NCBI GenBank assembly: GCA_042573625.1
Contig: JBHPCZ010000035.1
Span: 1 to 26,204, forward strand
Direction: 5' to 3'
DNA length: 26,204 nt
From: JBHPCZ01 sp042573625
GTDB taxonomy: Bacteria; Desulfobacterota; Desulfobacteria; Desulfobacterales; UBA11574
In this document: positions 9,021 to 17,438 of the stretch, in pieces
How positions within the stretch are numbered: position 1 is the stretch's first letter
How the letters are laid out: the number at the start of each line of letters is the position of its first letter
The notes under the pieces: generated by a model
Databases searched by the model: none
The model's input: the letters and a program-made list of their open reading frames with translations, nothing else
Told to the model about the DNA's origin: nothing
Program-made: the position numbers and the translations under genes

Positions 9021-9230
9021 TCAAAGTGCTGATGTTTTTAGGAAAGAGTAGAATTTTATTAAATGACTCATGTAAACTCTGGCAACTCTTTTTTGTTCGC
9101 TGTCAGCATAAAAACTGACCAAAGTGACGGTGTGCAGTTCCGATAATACTTTAAGGATGTATTTCACCCTGATGGTAGCACCGAAGTAAGGTGGAACCGG
9201 CGGAAATGGGCTGATATACAAAATATTCAT
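9021..9230 (-). pseudogene. Truncated GT4 glycosyltransferase (N-terminal remnant)
   Basis: ATG at 9230 opens a 69-codon frame starting MNILYISPFPPVPP, followed by a GA-IRV-ILK-LSELH-VTL pattern. This is the classic first beta-strand, loop and helix of GT4 (GT-B) glycosyltransferases, normally 350-400 residues. After about residue 48 the similarity stops and the frame closes at TGA 9021. The donor-binding half (EX7E motif) is missing. An in-frame TTG lies three codons upstream. Together with the adjacent PP-loop stump it marks a decayed piece of a gene cluster. Confidence 0.65.
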
Positions 9231-9305
9231 AATAGTCAATTCAAATGATGTGATATGTTCGAATTGGGAATTAATATAGATAAGAGTTAGATGAAAAAGT
9301 GCAGT

Positions 9306-10418
9306 TTAAGCACACAAAATATTTGCGGTTACCCCAAGATCGCTCAGCCTCGCCCGAACCTCTTCTTTATAAAGCGGATTCATTAAGATCACTGTTTCAG
9401 GTCGATATTCTTTAAGAAATTCCGGAGCAACAATTTTCTGTCCAGTGCCGGGGACATATTTGCCATGCTTGTTCGGGTTTATATCTACAATATATTTAAT
9501 GTTGTGATCCACAGTATTTAAAAATGTCACCCCTTTTGAACCGGCTCCCCAGATAACGTTATTTCGGTACTTTAGCACTTCACGATTCCAGAAATTGATT
9601 TTTTGTTTATAGTGTTTAGAAAAGGCTTTCACATAATTGATGATTTCCAGGGGTTTGTATTCTATGTTTCCTTTCTTGGCTTCAATACCCAAATACTGCC
9701 CGTCAAATGCTTCAGCGAGTTCTTCAATCCGAAATCCGCATGATGCAAACAAGTAACCAAGGGAACCGGTATTAAAATACAAGCAGTGTTCGTATATGAT
9801 GTCCCAGATACCCAAATCTTTTAATGTATACAAAACGTTAGGAACTTCAAAGTAGACAATGGTTTCAGGTCCTATGGCTGAATTAAGTTTGTCTATAAAG
9901 CGTACCGGATTTTCCACATGTTCGAGAACATGCCTGCAACAGAGCAGATCAGCATGCCCAGCGTATCGTTTGGAGTAAACGTCCTGGATAATTTTCACCC
10001 GGCGAGAATGGGAGGTGGGCTCCACGCTTGGGTCAAACCCTGTTCCAGTGTTGTATCCTTGTTCACAGAGCATGAACAGAAAGTCTCCTTGGCCACATCC
10101 GATTTCAATGATGTGTTTTTCACGCAAGCCATAGCGGTTGGTCAGACGTTGTACAAGCGAGATGACGTAATTTTGAAAGTGTTGAGAACAATGCAATGAA
10201 CTGTCATATTTCGAAGTGTAGTTCATTTTTTGAAAGTCAAATGCCTCATTAAAGATGTGTGTGCAAATTTGGCAATATGCCAGCCTGATATCGCTTTTTG
10301 GGCACTGCACAGCGTCTTCGCGGCTCGACAGGAGGAGGTTGCAAAGGACGGGGACATTCCGCAATTCGAAGAACACGTCACAATGCATGCGGTTGCAGAC
10401 GGGGCAGGTTTTTATCAT
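9306..10418 (-). CDS. Class I SAM methyltransferase, sugar C-methyltransferase family
   Basis: The 370-residue protein has the three-part layout of TylC3/NovU/TcaB9-type sugar C-methyltransferases. An N-terminal zinc-binding region has Cys5, Cys8, Cys49 and Cys52. A Rossmann SAM domain has motif I EIGCGQGDF at 105-113 and LEHVENP after it. A C-terminal domain carries VIWGAGSKGV and VDINPNKHGKY. The family's YHQH-type active-site loop appears as YEHCLYF at 209-215. Its start overlaps the previous stop as ATGA (10415-10418), indicating translational coupling. It is a tandem paralogue of the next gene. The substrate, presumably a nucleotide-bound deoxysugar, is inferred from context; O- or N-methylation is not excluded. 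Confidence 0.83.
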   Translation of the reverse strand: MIKTCPVCNRMHCDVFFELRNVPVLCNLLLSSREDAVQCPKSDIRLAYCQICTHIFNEAFDFQKMNYTSKYDSSLHCSQHFQNYVISLVQRLTNRYGLREKHIIEIGCGQGDFLFMLCEQGYNTGTGFDPSVEPTSHSRRVKIIQDVYSKRYAGHADLLCCRHVLEHVENPVRFIDKLNSAIGPETIVYFEVPNVLYTLKDLGIWDIIYEHCLYFNTGSLGYLFASCGFRIEELAEAFDGQYLGIEAKKGNIEYKPLEIINYVKAFSKHYKQKINFWNREVLKYRNNVIWGAGSKGVTFLNTVDHNIKYIVDINPNKHGKYVPGTGQKIVAPEFLKEYRPETVILMNPLYKEEVRARLSDLGVTANILCA

Positions 10419-11533
10419 ACTGTCAGTATTTCCGAATTCAGACCGAGATTGCGGATTTGCTTCTCGATCTCATTTTTGTAGATCGGATTCATCAAAATGA
10501 TCCGATCCGGGCAATCTGCTTGTAGAAAATCGGGTGAAACGATCCGGTGGCCTGTTCCCGCAAGAAAGGTATTCTGTTTTAGAGGATCAATATCGACAAC
10601 ATAATCGATGTGATTGCTCAATTTCAGGGCATTTAAGAATGCAACCCCCTTTGAACCTCCTCCCCAGACCACGGTCTTTTTATCTTCGTACAGAGTCTTT
10701 CTCCAAGCATCAATGTGATATTGACAATTGTGTTTAAAATAATCGACATTGTGTTTTAGATCTTTCAAATCATCAGGAAGTAAGCCTTTATTTCTTATTT
10801 TTGTTCCAGCCATGATGTATTGATCATTATAGTCGTTCCATAAATCCAACACACCAAATCCACTTCTATGAAGCAATCTTGCCAATGATCCACTGCTAAA
10901 ATATGAACAGTGTTCGTAATAGATATCCCAGAAGGCCAAATCATGCAAGATTCTCATCACATCTGGAATTTGAAGGAAAACAATGGTCTGATCATTTGCC
11001 ATTTGGCTCAGAGTCTCAACGAAACCGGTTACGTCAGGGATGTGTTCGAGTGTCATTTTGCAGCAAACAAAATCAGCAATATAGTGAGAATATTTCTCCG
11101 AGTAGAGGTCTTTGACGAAGGTGATTGTACTCGTGCTATCTTCTTTGCAGGCAGGATCAAAACCGATGCCCCGGTTTTCGCCAAGTTCGCAGAGGAGCTT
11201 TAAGAATTCTCCTTCTCCGCAGCCGATCTCAATAATCAATTTTTTTTTCAATTTGTATTTGTCAATGAGATGAAGTGCTAAATGTCTGTGAAATGCATTA
11301 AAAGTGGGTGAATGTGCCTGTGTGGGGTTGTATTCTGACGTGTAGTCCATGAGCCGGGGATTCAGAGCAAGGTTGCCGATGAAGCCGCATTGAGAACAAA
11401 ACCCCAGACAGATTGTCCCTTGAGGGTATGCGATGGCTTTTTCTCGGGTGGGAAGGGGCAATACGCTGTGCGCGGGAACTCCTTCCTGCTCGTAAAAGAT
11501 CGACATTTTCGATCCACAGGCTTTACACGTCAT
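10415..11533 (-). CDS. Class I SAM methyltransferase, tandem paralogue
   Basis: The 372-residue protein has the same layout: zinc ligands Cys3, Cys6, Cys46 and Cys49, SAM motif I EIGCGEGEF at 102-110, LEHIPDV, active-site loop YYEHCSYF at 205-212, and a C-terminal domain with VVWGGGSKGV and VDIDPLKQ. It resembles the protein at 9306-10418 over its full length, so the two arose by tandem duplication and are probably not redundant. The start is ATG at 11533 with a GGGG stretch upstream. A 166-base gap precedes it, in which I see no gene. Function as in the neighbour: methylation of a sugar nucleotide or of a sugar on the product. Confidence 0.82.
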   Translation of the reverse strand: MTCKACGSKMSIFYEQEGVPAHSVLPLPTREKAIAYPQGTICLGFCSQCGFIGNLALNPRLMDYTSEYNPTQAHSPTFNAFHRHLALHLIDKYKLKKKLIIEIGCGEGEFLKLLCELGENRGIGFDPACKEDSTSTITFVKDLYSEKYSHYIADFVCCKMTLEHIPDVTGFVETLSQMANDQTIVFLQIPDVMRILHDLAFWDIYYEHCSYFSSGSLARLLHRSGFGVLDLWNDYNDQYIMAGTKIRNKGLLPDDLKDLKHNVDYFKHNCQYHIDAWRKTLYEDKKTVVWGGGSKGVAFLNALKLSNHIDYVVDIDPLKQNTFLAGTGHRIVSPDFLQADCPDRIILMNPIYKNEIEKQIRNLGLNSEILTV

Positions 11534-11699
11534 GATACCCCAAATCTACCGACCTGTTTTTGGTGGAGGTTGTCGGTTAAACCGCTCAGTCTTTATCAAG
11601 ATGAATGTTTCAGTTTTCATGCGAATTTACCGGGAAAATGTATTCCTTTTCCAGGATTTTTGCTGTTTTTACGATTTAACGTTCAGGCCTGCATCTGTT

Positions 11700-12914
11700 T
11701 TATACAATTTTAGGGAAGGGGATGGGGATGATAAATTTTCCCCTCCTTTTTCTGTATTCATTTTGTTGTTCTAAGATCTCTTCAGCATAATTCCAGGATA
11801 GCAATAAGACATATTCCGGCATATCTTTAAGCAGCTTTTCGACAGGGAGAATTGGAAGATGGTTGCCGCTCATATACATACCCTTTTTATGAGGATTGAT
11901 ATCGACGATGTAATCCAGAATATGTTGATCAATCCCGCAATAAGACATGAGCGTGTTGCCCTTTGCCGCCGCGCCGTATCCTACAACCCGTTTCCCTTGA
12001 TGTTTGAGTTCCTTCAGAATGCGCATAAGGGAATGCTTAATTTCGAATACTTTTTCAGAAAAACCCTGATAATAAGCGATACTATTGACACCTTTTTCAG
12101 CCTCTAATTTCAACAATTGCCTGACAGATGAGTTTGTCCGCTCATGATGCTGAATATGCAACCGCAATGACCCCCCATGGATGTCGAGTTCTTTTAAATC
12201 GTTCAGAAATAAGCTGTATTTTCGAAATAAAGCGTCAAGGGCTGTGGCTGAAAAATAACAGAGATGCTGATGGTATATGGTGTCAAATTCAGACCGTTCT
12301 ATGAGCGGAACAACGTGTGGCACTTCGATTACAGCAATGCCTCGGGGCTTCAAAATTTTCTTTATTCCTTCAACAAAGCCGTTTAAGTCCGGTACGTGTG
12401 CCAAAACGTTATTGGCGATGACAACATCTGCCTGTTTGTTTTCAGAAGCGAGTTGTGTGGCCAGATCCTTTCCAAAAAATGCAATTTGTGTGGGGATTCC
12501 CGATTCCCGGGCTTTTGAAGCCGGGCCTCTGCATGGATCAATTCCTAGAACCTTAATGCCTTTTCGCATAAAGTGTTGAAGAAAATAACCATCATTGCTT
12601 GCGATTTCAATTACGAAAGAGCTGGCATCCAGACTTCTGGATTCAATGAGTTCATTGGCATTTTTTTTCGTATGTTCCACTAGAGAAGGAATCGCTGAGG
12701 AAAAATAGCGATAATGGTCATCAAAAAGAATCTCAGGAGGAATGGTTTCCGTAATTTGAATCAGTGAACATCCGGGACAAAAAACAAGTTCCAAGGGTGC
12801 TTTTATCTCTGGTTGTTGAAGTTGTTCCTCAGTGAGTAATCGATCTGCAAGGGCAGTACTTCCAAAAGAAATGATAAACTCAAGCGGCGAGTAATTGCAA
12901 GACCTGCAATTCAT
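11700..12914 (-). CDS. NDP-deoxysugar C-methyltransferase (TylC3/NovU type)
   Basis: With the ATG at 12914 the protein has 404 residues, normal for the family. It has zinc ligands Cys3, Cys6, Cys46 and Cys49, SAM motif EIASNDGYF at 103-111, the active-site loop YHQHLCYF at 214-221 with the conserved histidines, and the C-terminal domain with VGYGAAAKGNT and VDINPHKKG. It is a closer match to characterised 3-C-methyltransferases (which make branched sugars such as mycarose and noviose) than the two downstream paralogues. A longer start at 12929 exists, but ATG 12914 overlaps the epimerase stop as ATGA and has GGAGGA at the right distance, so it is preferred. Confidence 0.87.
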   Translation of the reverse strand: MNCRSCNYSPLEFIISFGSTALADRLLTEEQLQQPEIKAPLELVFCPGCSLIQITETIPPEILFDDHYRYFSSAIPSLVEHTKKNANELIESRSLDASSFVIEIASNDGYFLQHFMRKGIKVLGIDPCRGPASKARESGIPTQIAFFGKDLATQLASENKQADVVIANNVLAHVPDLNGFVEGIKKILKPRGIAVIEVPHVVPLIERSEFDTIYHQHLCYFSATALDALFRKYSLFLNDLKELDIHGGSLRLHIQHHERTNSSVRQLLKLEAEKGVNSIAYYQGFSEKVFEIKHSLMRILKELKHQGKRVVGYGAAAKGNTLMSYCGIDQHILDYIVDINPHKKGMYMSGNHLPILPVEKLLKDMPEYVLLLSWNYAEEILEQQNEYRKRRGKFIIPIPFPKIV

Positions 12915-13939
12915 GCCGAGGTCCTCCAACGCAGTTCTGAGTCCAGGTGACCGGTGCCAAGCAAATATCGGATATGAGATGCTCGGTTGTACCGAGCCCC
13001 CTCAAAATCTTCAAATTTTAAACCCACTCGGCTTAGGAATTCAAATATTTCTTTTATTCCTTTTCTTGCATTCCATTTCGGGGAGAAATTGAGTGCCTTG
13101 ATAATTTTACTGCAGTCCACACGATAGCTCCGCTTGTCCGGTCCTGCATCAGGCGAGTAGACAACCTCGCAATCGGGCGCCACATTTTTAATAATTTCTG
13201 CCAATTGACTTATGCGATAGTTTTCTTCAGTTACGCCCACATTAAAAGCCTGGTTGTGTATCAAGCTGCGGGAGGCCTGCAGAACTTCAATAAAAGCACG
13301 AGCTATATCCTCGATATGAACAACAGGTCTCCAGGGAGAGCCATCACTTTTTAAATATATTTTTCCAGTGGTATATGCCCATGCCGCGAGGTTGTTGATT
13401 ACAAGGTCGAACCGCAGCAGAGGGGAAACACCATAAGCTGTTCCGCTTCGCAAATATGTGGGACTAAAGGAAGTGTCCGCTAACCTCGAGACCTCTTGTT
13501 CAACAAGCAATTTGGATCGTGCATAAGGTGTTAGAGGGGAAGACTCAGCCTCTTCATTTATAATTGTTTCTTCTGTTGAACCGTAAATACTGCAAGAGGA
13601 AGCAAAGAGAAATCGCTGAACACCCGCTTGTTTGGCCAGGCGCGCTAGATATAGGGAAGCTTCGTAATTTATCTGATATGTGATTTTCGGATTTAAATAT
13701 CCCAGCGGATCATTGGACAGTCCGGCCAGGTGAATAATTGCATCAAATCCTTCTAAATCCGAACGTTTCACATCGCGTATATCTTTAAAGATGTTCGACT
13801 TATATGGGGTATGGCTTCCCAAGACGCTCCGTTGATAAAGATTAATGTCCAATCCCACAACCTGATGCCCCTCGGCGAGCAGCAGCGGCACCAGTATTGT
13901 TCCGATATATCCGTTGTGACCTGTCACTAAAACTTTCAT
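12911..13939 (-). CDS. NAD-dependent epimerase/dehydratase (extended SDR) of sugar nucleotides
   Basis: The 342-residue protein has the Rossmann motif TGHNGYIG at 6-13, the acidic residue of strand 2 (GLDIN, Asp31) typical of NAD use, SSCSIYGS at 114-121, and the catalytic YxxxK at Tyr139/Lys143 (TPYARSK). It belongs to the extended SDR family that epimerises, dehydrates or reduces nucleotide sugars. It follows the cytidylyltransferase-like gene after 4 bases and overlaps the C-methyltransferase gene, so it should act on the same sugar. Whether it is a 4-epimerase, a 4,6-dehydratase or a 4-ketoreductase cannot be read from the sequence. Confidence 0.85.
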   Translation of the reverse strand: MKVLVTGHNGYIGTILVPLLLAEGHQVVGLDINLYQRSVLGSHTPYKSNIFKDIRDVKRSDLEGFDAIIHLAGLSNDPLGYLNPKITYQINYEASLYLARLAKQAGVQRFLFASSCSIYGSTEETIINEEAESSPLTPYARSKLLVEQEVSRLADTSFSPTYLRSGTAYGVSPLLRFDLVINNLAAWAYTTGKIYLKSDGSPWRPVVHIEDIARAFIEVLQASRSLIHNQAFNVGVTEENYRISQLAEIIKNVAPDCEVVYSPDAGPDKRSYRVDCSKIIKALNFSPKWNARKGIKEIFEFLSRVGLKFEDFEGARYNRASHIRYLLGTGHLDSELRWRTSA

Positions 13940-13943
13940 GCGC

Positions 13944-14645
13944 TTAATTCCAGACTTTCCATGGGGCCCCTTTCTGCCACAAGTCTTCTAACAGGCGTTT
14001 TTCATGCAGCGTGTCCATGCACTGCCAAAAACCTGTATGTTTGTAGGCCATGAGTTGTCCTTCACGCATAAGGGTTTGGAGAGGTTCCTCTTCCCATTGA
14101 GTGAAATTCCCTTCAATGTAGTTAAGCACATCAGGTTCCAAGACAAAAAATGCGCCATTGATCCATTCTTCCTCAAGCGGCGCTTTTTCAGAAAATTGTG
14201 TGACCTGATCTCCCTTGAGGATCATATGTCCGAAGCGCATTAGAGGTTTTACGGCCGTAACAGTGGCCAGTTTCCCATGTGTGCGATGAAACCGTAAAAG
14301 CGCACTAAGGTCGATATCCGAAACGCCATCCCCCCAGGTGAGCATAAAGGTTTCTGTTATATACGGTGCGATTCGCTTGATCCGACCGCCGGTTAGCGTT
14401 TCGACACCTGTGTCGACAAGTTCTACTTTCCAATCTGTCGCATAATGTTTTCCGAGCTGTTCCTGGATAACTCCCCCTTTGTAGCCGAGCGCTATAATGA
14501 AGTCTTTAAATCCATGGTATGCGTAAAATTTCATAATGTGCCAGAGTAATGGTCTGTCTCCGATCTCTATCATGGGCTTCGGCTTGTCTTTTGTCTCTTC
14601 AAACAGCCTTGATCCGATTCCTCCCGCAAGGATAACGACTTTCAT
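13944..14645 (-). CDS. Glucose-1-phosphate cytidylyltransferase-like nucleotidyltransferase
   Basis: From ATG at 14645 the 233-residue protein starts MKVVILAGGIGSRL, with KPKPMIEIGDRPLLWHI next, the nucleotide and sugar-phosphate binding start of RfbF/DdhA. LTGGRIKRI and TWGDGVSDID follow (the metal-binding Asp). RfbF makes CDP-glucose, the precursor of CDP-3,6-dideoxyhexoses and some branched sugars. It is about 25 residues shorter than typical RfbF; the loss lies between GYKGG and the ELVDTG segment, so nucleotide specificity is less certain. Longer upstream starts exist, but this ATG overlaps the GT2 stop as ATGA (14642-14645) and has AGAGG upstream. Confidence 0.82.
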   Translation of the reverse strand: MKVVILAGGIGSRLFEETKDKPKPMIEIGDRPLLWHIMKFYAYHGFKDFIIALGYKGGVIQEQLGKHYATDWKVELVDTGVETLTGGRIKRIAPYITETFMLTWGDGVSDIDLSALLRFHRTHGKLATVTAVKPLMRFGHMILKGDQVTQFSEKAPLEEEWINGAFFVLEPDVLNYIEGNFTQWEEEPLQTLMREGQLMAYKHTGFWQCMDTLHEKRLLEDLWQKGAPWKVWN

Positions 14646-15517
14646 TTGAAACCTCTTTTTAACACACTTCGTGCGGCCCTGAAGAGATCTATAGCAAGAA
14701 AGGGTGAATGCAACAGTAGCCATAATTCCAGCCAGAAATAGCATTCCATGCGTTCTTTAAAATTCAAAGGAGCTTTAACCAGTTTATAATACTCTATGAA
14801 ATAGCGCCACTGTGGGAAAAAGATTTTTCCTTTGGTGTTGGGATCAAACCAGGCGGTAAAAGCAGGTGGATCTTTAACAAGTCGGATCGACTGTCCAGAA
14901 TGTCTTCTATAGAAGAAAAGAGAATCCGGAATTTGGACAAAGCGTCCCAGCAAAGACAAATGAGCCACAAGTACATTGTCAGAACCAAAATAGCTGCAAA
15001 TTAGATCTGTTTTTTTTAGCAGATTGGATCGTATGACGCCAAAAACATAAATCCAAGCATGAAGTCTGAGCAATACCTCACTAAATCGCTTTACAGAATT
15101 TACTGCATCAACCTTTAGTTTTAAGGGAAAATCTTTCAAAAACTTACCATTTTTGTCAATGAACTTTACTCTGGTAAAACTAAGAATGATCGAAGGGTCT
15201 TTTTCTAAAACATCGACACAGGCATGGAGAAACTCCGGAGCCAGGATATCGTCGTGCGCGGCCCACTTGAAGTACTCTCCGTTTGAAAGTTCGAACACAC
15301 GATTAAAATTCCACGCCGCACCTTTATTCTTTTCGTTATGATAATATCGGATACGAGAATCTGTGAAAGATTCACATATCTCACGCGTTCGATCCGTGGA
15401 TGCGTTGTCTGAAATGATCAGTTCAAAATCTTCGTACGTTTGAGCCAAAATAGAATCTATGGCATCTTTCAAAAACAGTTCACCGTTTCGGACCGGCAAG
15501 CCAATACTGACCTTCAT
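14642..15517 (-). CDS. GT2 family glycosyltransferase
   Basis: The 291-residue protein starts MKVSIGLPVRNGE, has SDNASTDRT at 36-44 and the metal/nucleotide-binding AAHDD at 86-90 in place of DxD: a GT-A fold GT2 enzyme. Near the C-terminus hydrophobic helices (FYFWL-type, LLLHSPFL) suggest membrane association. It appears to be the first gene of the sugar-modification operon. A TTG at 15529 gives four more residues, but the ATG at 15517 matches the usual family start; the ribosome binding site is weak for both (AAGG at 15530-15533). Confidence 0.85.
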   Translation of the reverse strand: MKVSIGLPVRNGELFLKDAIDSILAQTYEDFELIISDNASTDRTREICESFTDSRIRYYHNEKNKGAAWNFNRVFELSNGEYFKWAAHDDILAPEFLHACVDVLEKDPSIILSFTRVKFIDKNGKFLKDFPLKLKVDAVNSVKRFSEVLLRLHAWIYVFGVIRSNLLKKTDLICSYFGSDNVLVAHLSLLGRFVQIPDSLFFYRRHSGQSIRLVKDPPAFTAWFDPNTKGKIFFPQWRYFIEYYKLVKAPLNFKERMECYFWLELWLLLHSPFLAIDLFRAARSVLKRGFK

Positions 15518-15529
15518 CTCTAAAGACAA

Positions 15530-15868
15530 CCTTGTCTGCGCTTTTTTTTCTTCTATGTATTTTATTTAAGATAGAAAAGCGACTCCTATTTTTGTTTAAA
15601 ATCAGAAACTTTCCACCACTTAAATATCCATCGGCACTTTCTCGGTTGAATATCATGGCTGTAAATTAGTGGCAAGTAAAAAGGGGTGTTCCAAGGAAGT
15701 TAAAACCCAACAATTGTTGAAATTATTTTTGTTTCTTTTATACTCGTTGAATGGATTGCTGTTATGGTTTGCAGCAGTAACAATTTTGCAAAGCCTTGGC
15801 AGCTGCAATCGGAATACCTGCTTATATCAATGGTTGTGGTGTCATCCCCTAATTTGATTCTGCCGTTT
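15530..15868. other. Intergenic region upstream of the sugar operon
   Basis: No convincing gene. It must hold the operon promoter unless transcription enters from the exported-protein gene, but I cannot single out a good -35/-10 pair. CAACAATTGTTG at 15708-15719 is a perfect 12-base palindrome, short enough to be chance. A plus-strand frame of 62 codons from a GTG at 15669 lacks support. Confidence 0.4.
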
Positions 15869-16879
15869 TTATAAACCGGTCACTTCTATATAGCCAAACG
15901 TTACCTGCGACATATGTGAAAGAAAATAGATTGAGCCTGAACTGTATTTTGGATCAGGTCCTTCCAATACCGTCAGCCACCAATCTGGCTCTTCATCACC
16001 AACAGGCCACATACGCTGAGAATAAAGGTATCCTTTGCCGGGAATTGTTTCTACCTTCAGTTTCCACCATAATGGTTCGCGCGGTGAGATCTCAACAATG
16101 GTATCTTCCTTGTTTTTTTTGCCACCTTTAATATATTGAAAACTGAGCTTATTTTCATGTAAAGAATACCAACCCGAAGCGCCGCAATTATTCCAGCCAA
16201 CATACGGAGATAGCTCATCTTCAGTCTGGTAATGTCCCTTCCAGCGTAGTCCTATCGACAGCAAACCTGTTGATGAATGGGGGAGAACTACCAACATAAC
16301 CTGGTAGTTTTTCCAGGATGTGTCACCTATACAAAATAAACGGTCATACGCCGACAGGTGATTAGTCAAACCTCCATTACTAAGGTTCCATTTTCCGTCC
16401 ACTATCTGTACAACCGATTGTATTTTTTTTACAGTATTCCAGTTAATCGAATACGGAAGGGGCCATCTATTATTGGGTTGATAGGCAAAAGAAACCTGTT
16501 TTTGTGTTTTATTTCCATCAGTGTCTTCGGCAAAAACCGTAATTGTATTAGAACCAGCAGGGATGTTATCTTTGTAAATTTGAATATTGAAATCCCCATC
16601 ATCAGCCAGCCTGTTTTGCCTATCGATGCGAATATTGGAAACCGGACCACTGTTTAAACTATAACTGCATTTCTGAATTGCATGATCCCCGGTAATATTC
16701 CCCAAAATATTAACCCATGGTTGGGTGATCCCAGGAACACCAAACTGCTGTCCTTCCCGGCCATACCAGTACTTAATAAAGATTTTACTCTCTGCTGATT
16801 GTTGATGTGTGGTGCGGAGCCATAACACAGCAAATAACAGCGTTAAAAATATTATAAACAAATTAAAGAACTTTTTCAT
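15869..16879 (-). CDS. Exported beta-sandwich protein (Ig-like plus lectin-like), function unknown
   Basis: The 336-residue protein begins with a basic tip and a hydrophobic helix (residues about 5-21). There is no lipobox cysteine, so it is a cleaved signal or membrane anchor. Residues about 45-130 read like an Ig/cadherin-like module: SYSLNSGP, then NTITVFAEDTDGNKTQKQVSFAY. Residues about 150-336 resemble a concanavalin/LamG-like beta-sandwich, with KNYQVMLVV, GLLSIGLRW, WWKLKVET and a terminal VTFGYIEVTGL. Such domains bind or act on carbohydrate, but no catalytic residues are recognised. Start ATG 16879. A possible promoter is TTATGA (16940-16935), 17 bases, TATAAA (16917-16912) on the minus strand. 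Confidence 0.75.
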   Translation of the reverse strand: MKKFFNLFIIFLTLLFAVLWLRTTHQQSAESKIFIKYWYGREGQQFGVPGITQPWVNILGNITGDHAIQKCSYSLNSGPVSNIRIDRQNRLADDGDFNIQIYKDNIPAGSNTITVFAEDTDGNKTQKQVSFAYQPNNRWPLPYSINWNTVKKIQSVVQIVDGKWNLSNGGLTNHLSAYDRLFCIGDTSWKNYQVMLVVLPHSSTGLLSIGLRWKGHYQTEDELSPYVGWNNCGASGWYSLHENKLSFQYIKGGKKNKEDTIVEISPREPLWWKLKVETIPGKGYLYSQRMWPVGDEEPDWWLTVLEGPDPKYSSGSIYFLSHMSQVTFGYIEVTGL

Positions 16880-17189
16880 TTATACTTTTTCTCTTTTTAA
16901 ATAATAATCTATTTATACCTCACAAATATCACAGTCATAAGTCTGTTCTCACTGATTGCAGATATCATAAAAATGGAAAGGGCAAAACATGTAAAACGTA
17001 TTTGCTCTTATTGAAATATGTTATCACAACTATTTCAAGCTCTTAAAAAGCTGTTATATATGCAGTAAACACAAGTTTTGAAGTGATGATTTAAAACCAC
17101 TATCGCAACCACTCGTCGATAGGTTTGAATGATTATAAAAGTCAGTAATTTTCGACTGGCTTGCATTTAGTTCCAATCAAAATGCCTTC

Positions 17190-17218
17190 TTGACAATACG
17201 ATCGGCATTCGGTATCTG
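17190..17218 (+). promoter_or_regulatory. Possible promoter for the divergent GT4 gene
   Basis: TTGACA at 17190-17195 is followed by a 17-base spacer and TATCTG at 17213-17218. The start codon is about 220 bases away. Imperfect inverted arms (17198-17210 and 17218-17230, roughly ACGATCGGCATTC and GAATCCGAATCGT) cover the -10 box. The rest of the 560-base divergent gap (16880-17438) shows no gene. Confidence 0.35.
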
Positions 17219-17438
17219 AATCCGAATCGTCGGTTGCCATAGTATGGGTGCTGCTTGATATCCGGCCCTTTACATATTGGTATACTTCATGCTACGGCAC
17301 ACAACTTTAACATCATTAGTTTTTTGCTTGATCCGCTCTTAAAAAAACAAATTCTTATCCTTTTCTTCAGCCGATCTCTTTTGAAACAATATGAACCTGC
17401 TAATACTTGAGTTCAACATTTGATGGTATAGGACAATA

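Noticed and set aside
12914..12929. Longer start of the C-methyltransferase at 12929
   Set aside because: The ATG at 12914 has GGAGGA upstream and the ATGA overlap, and gives the family's usual MxCRxC start.
15669..15857. 62-codon plus-strand frame with a hydrophobic stretch
   Set aside because: GTG start without ribosome binding site, no recognisable family, between minus-strand genes.
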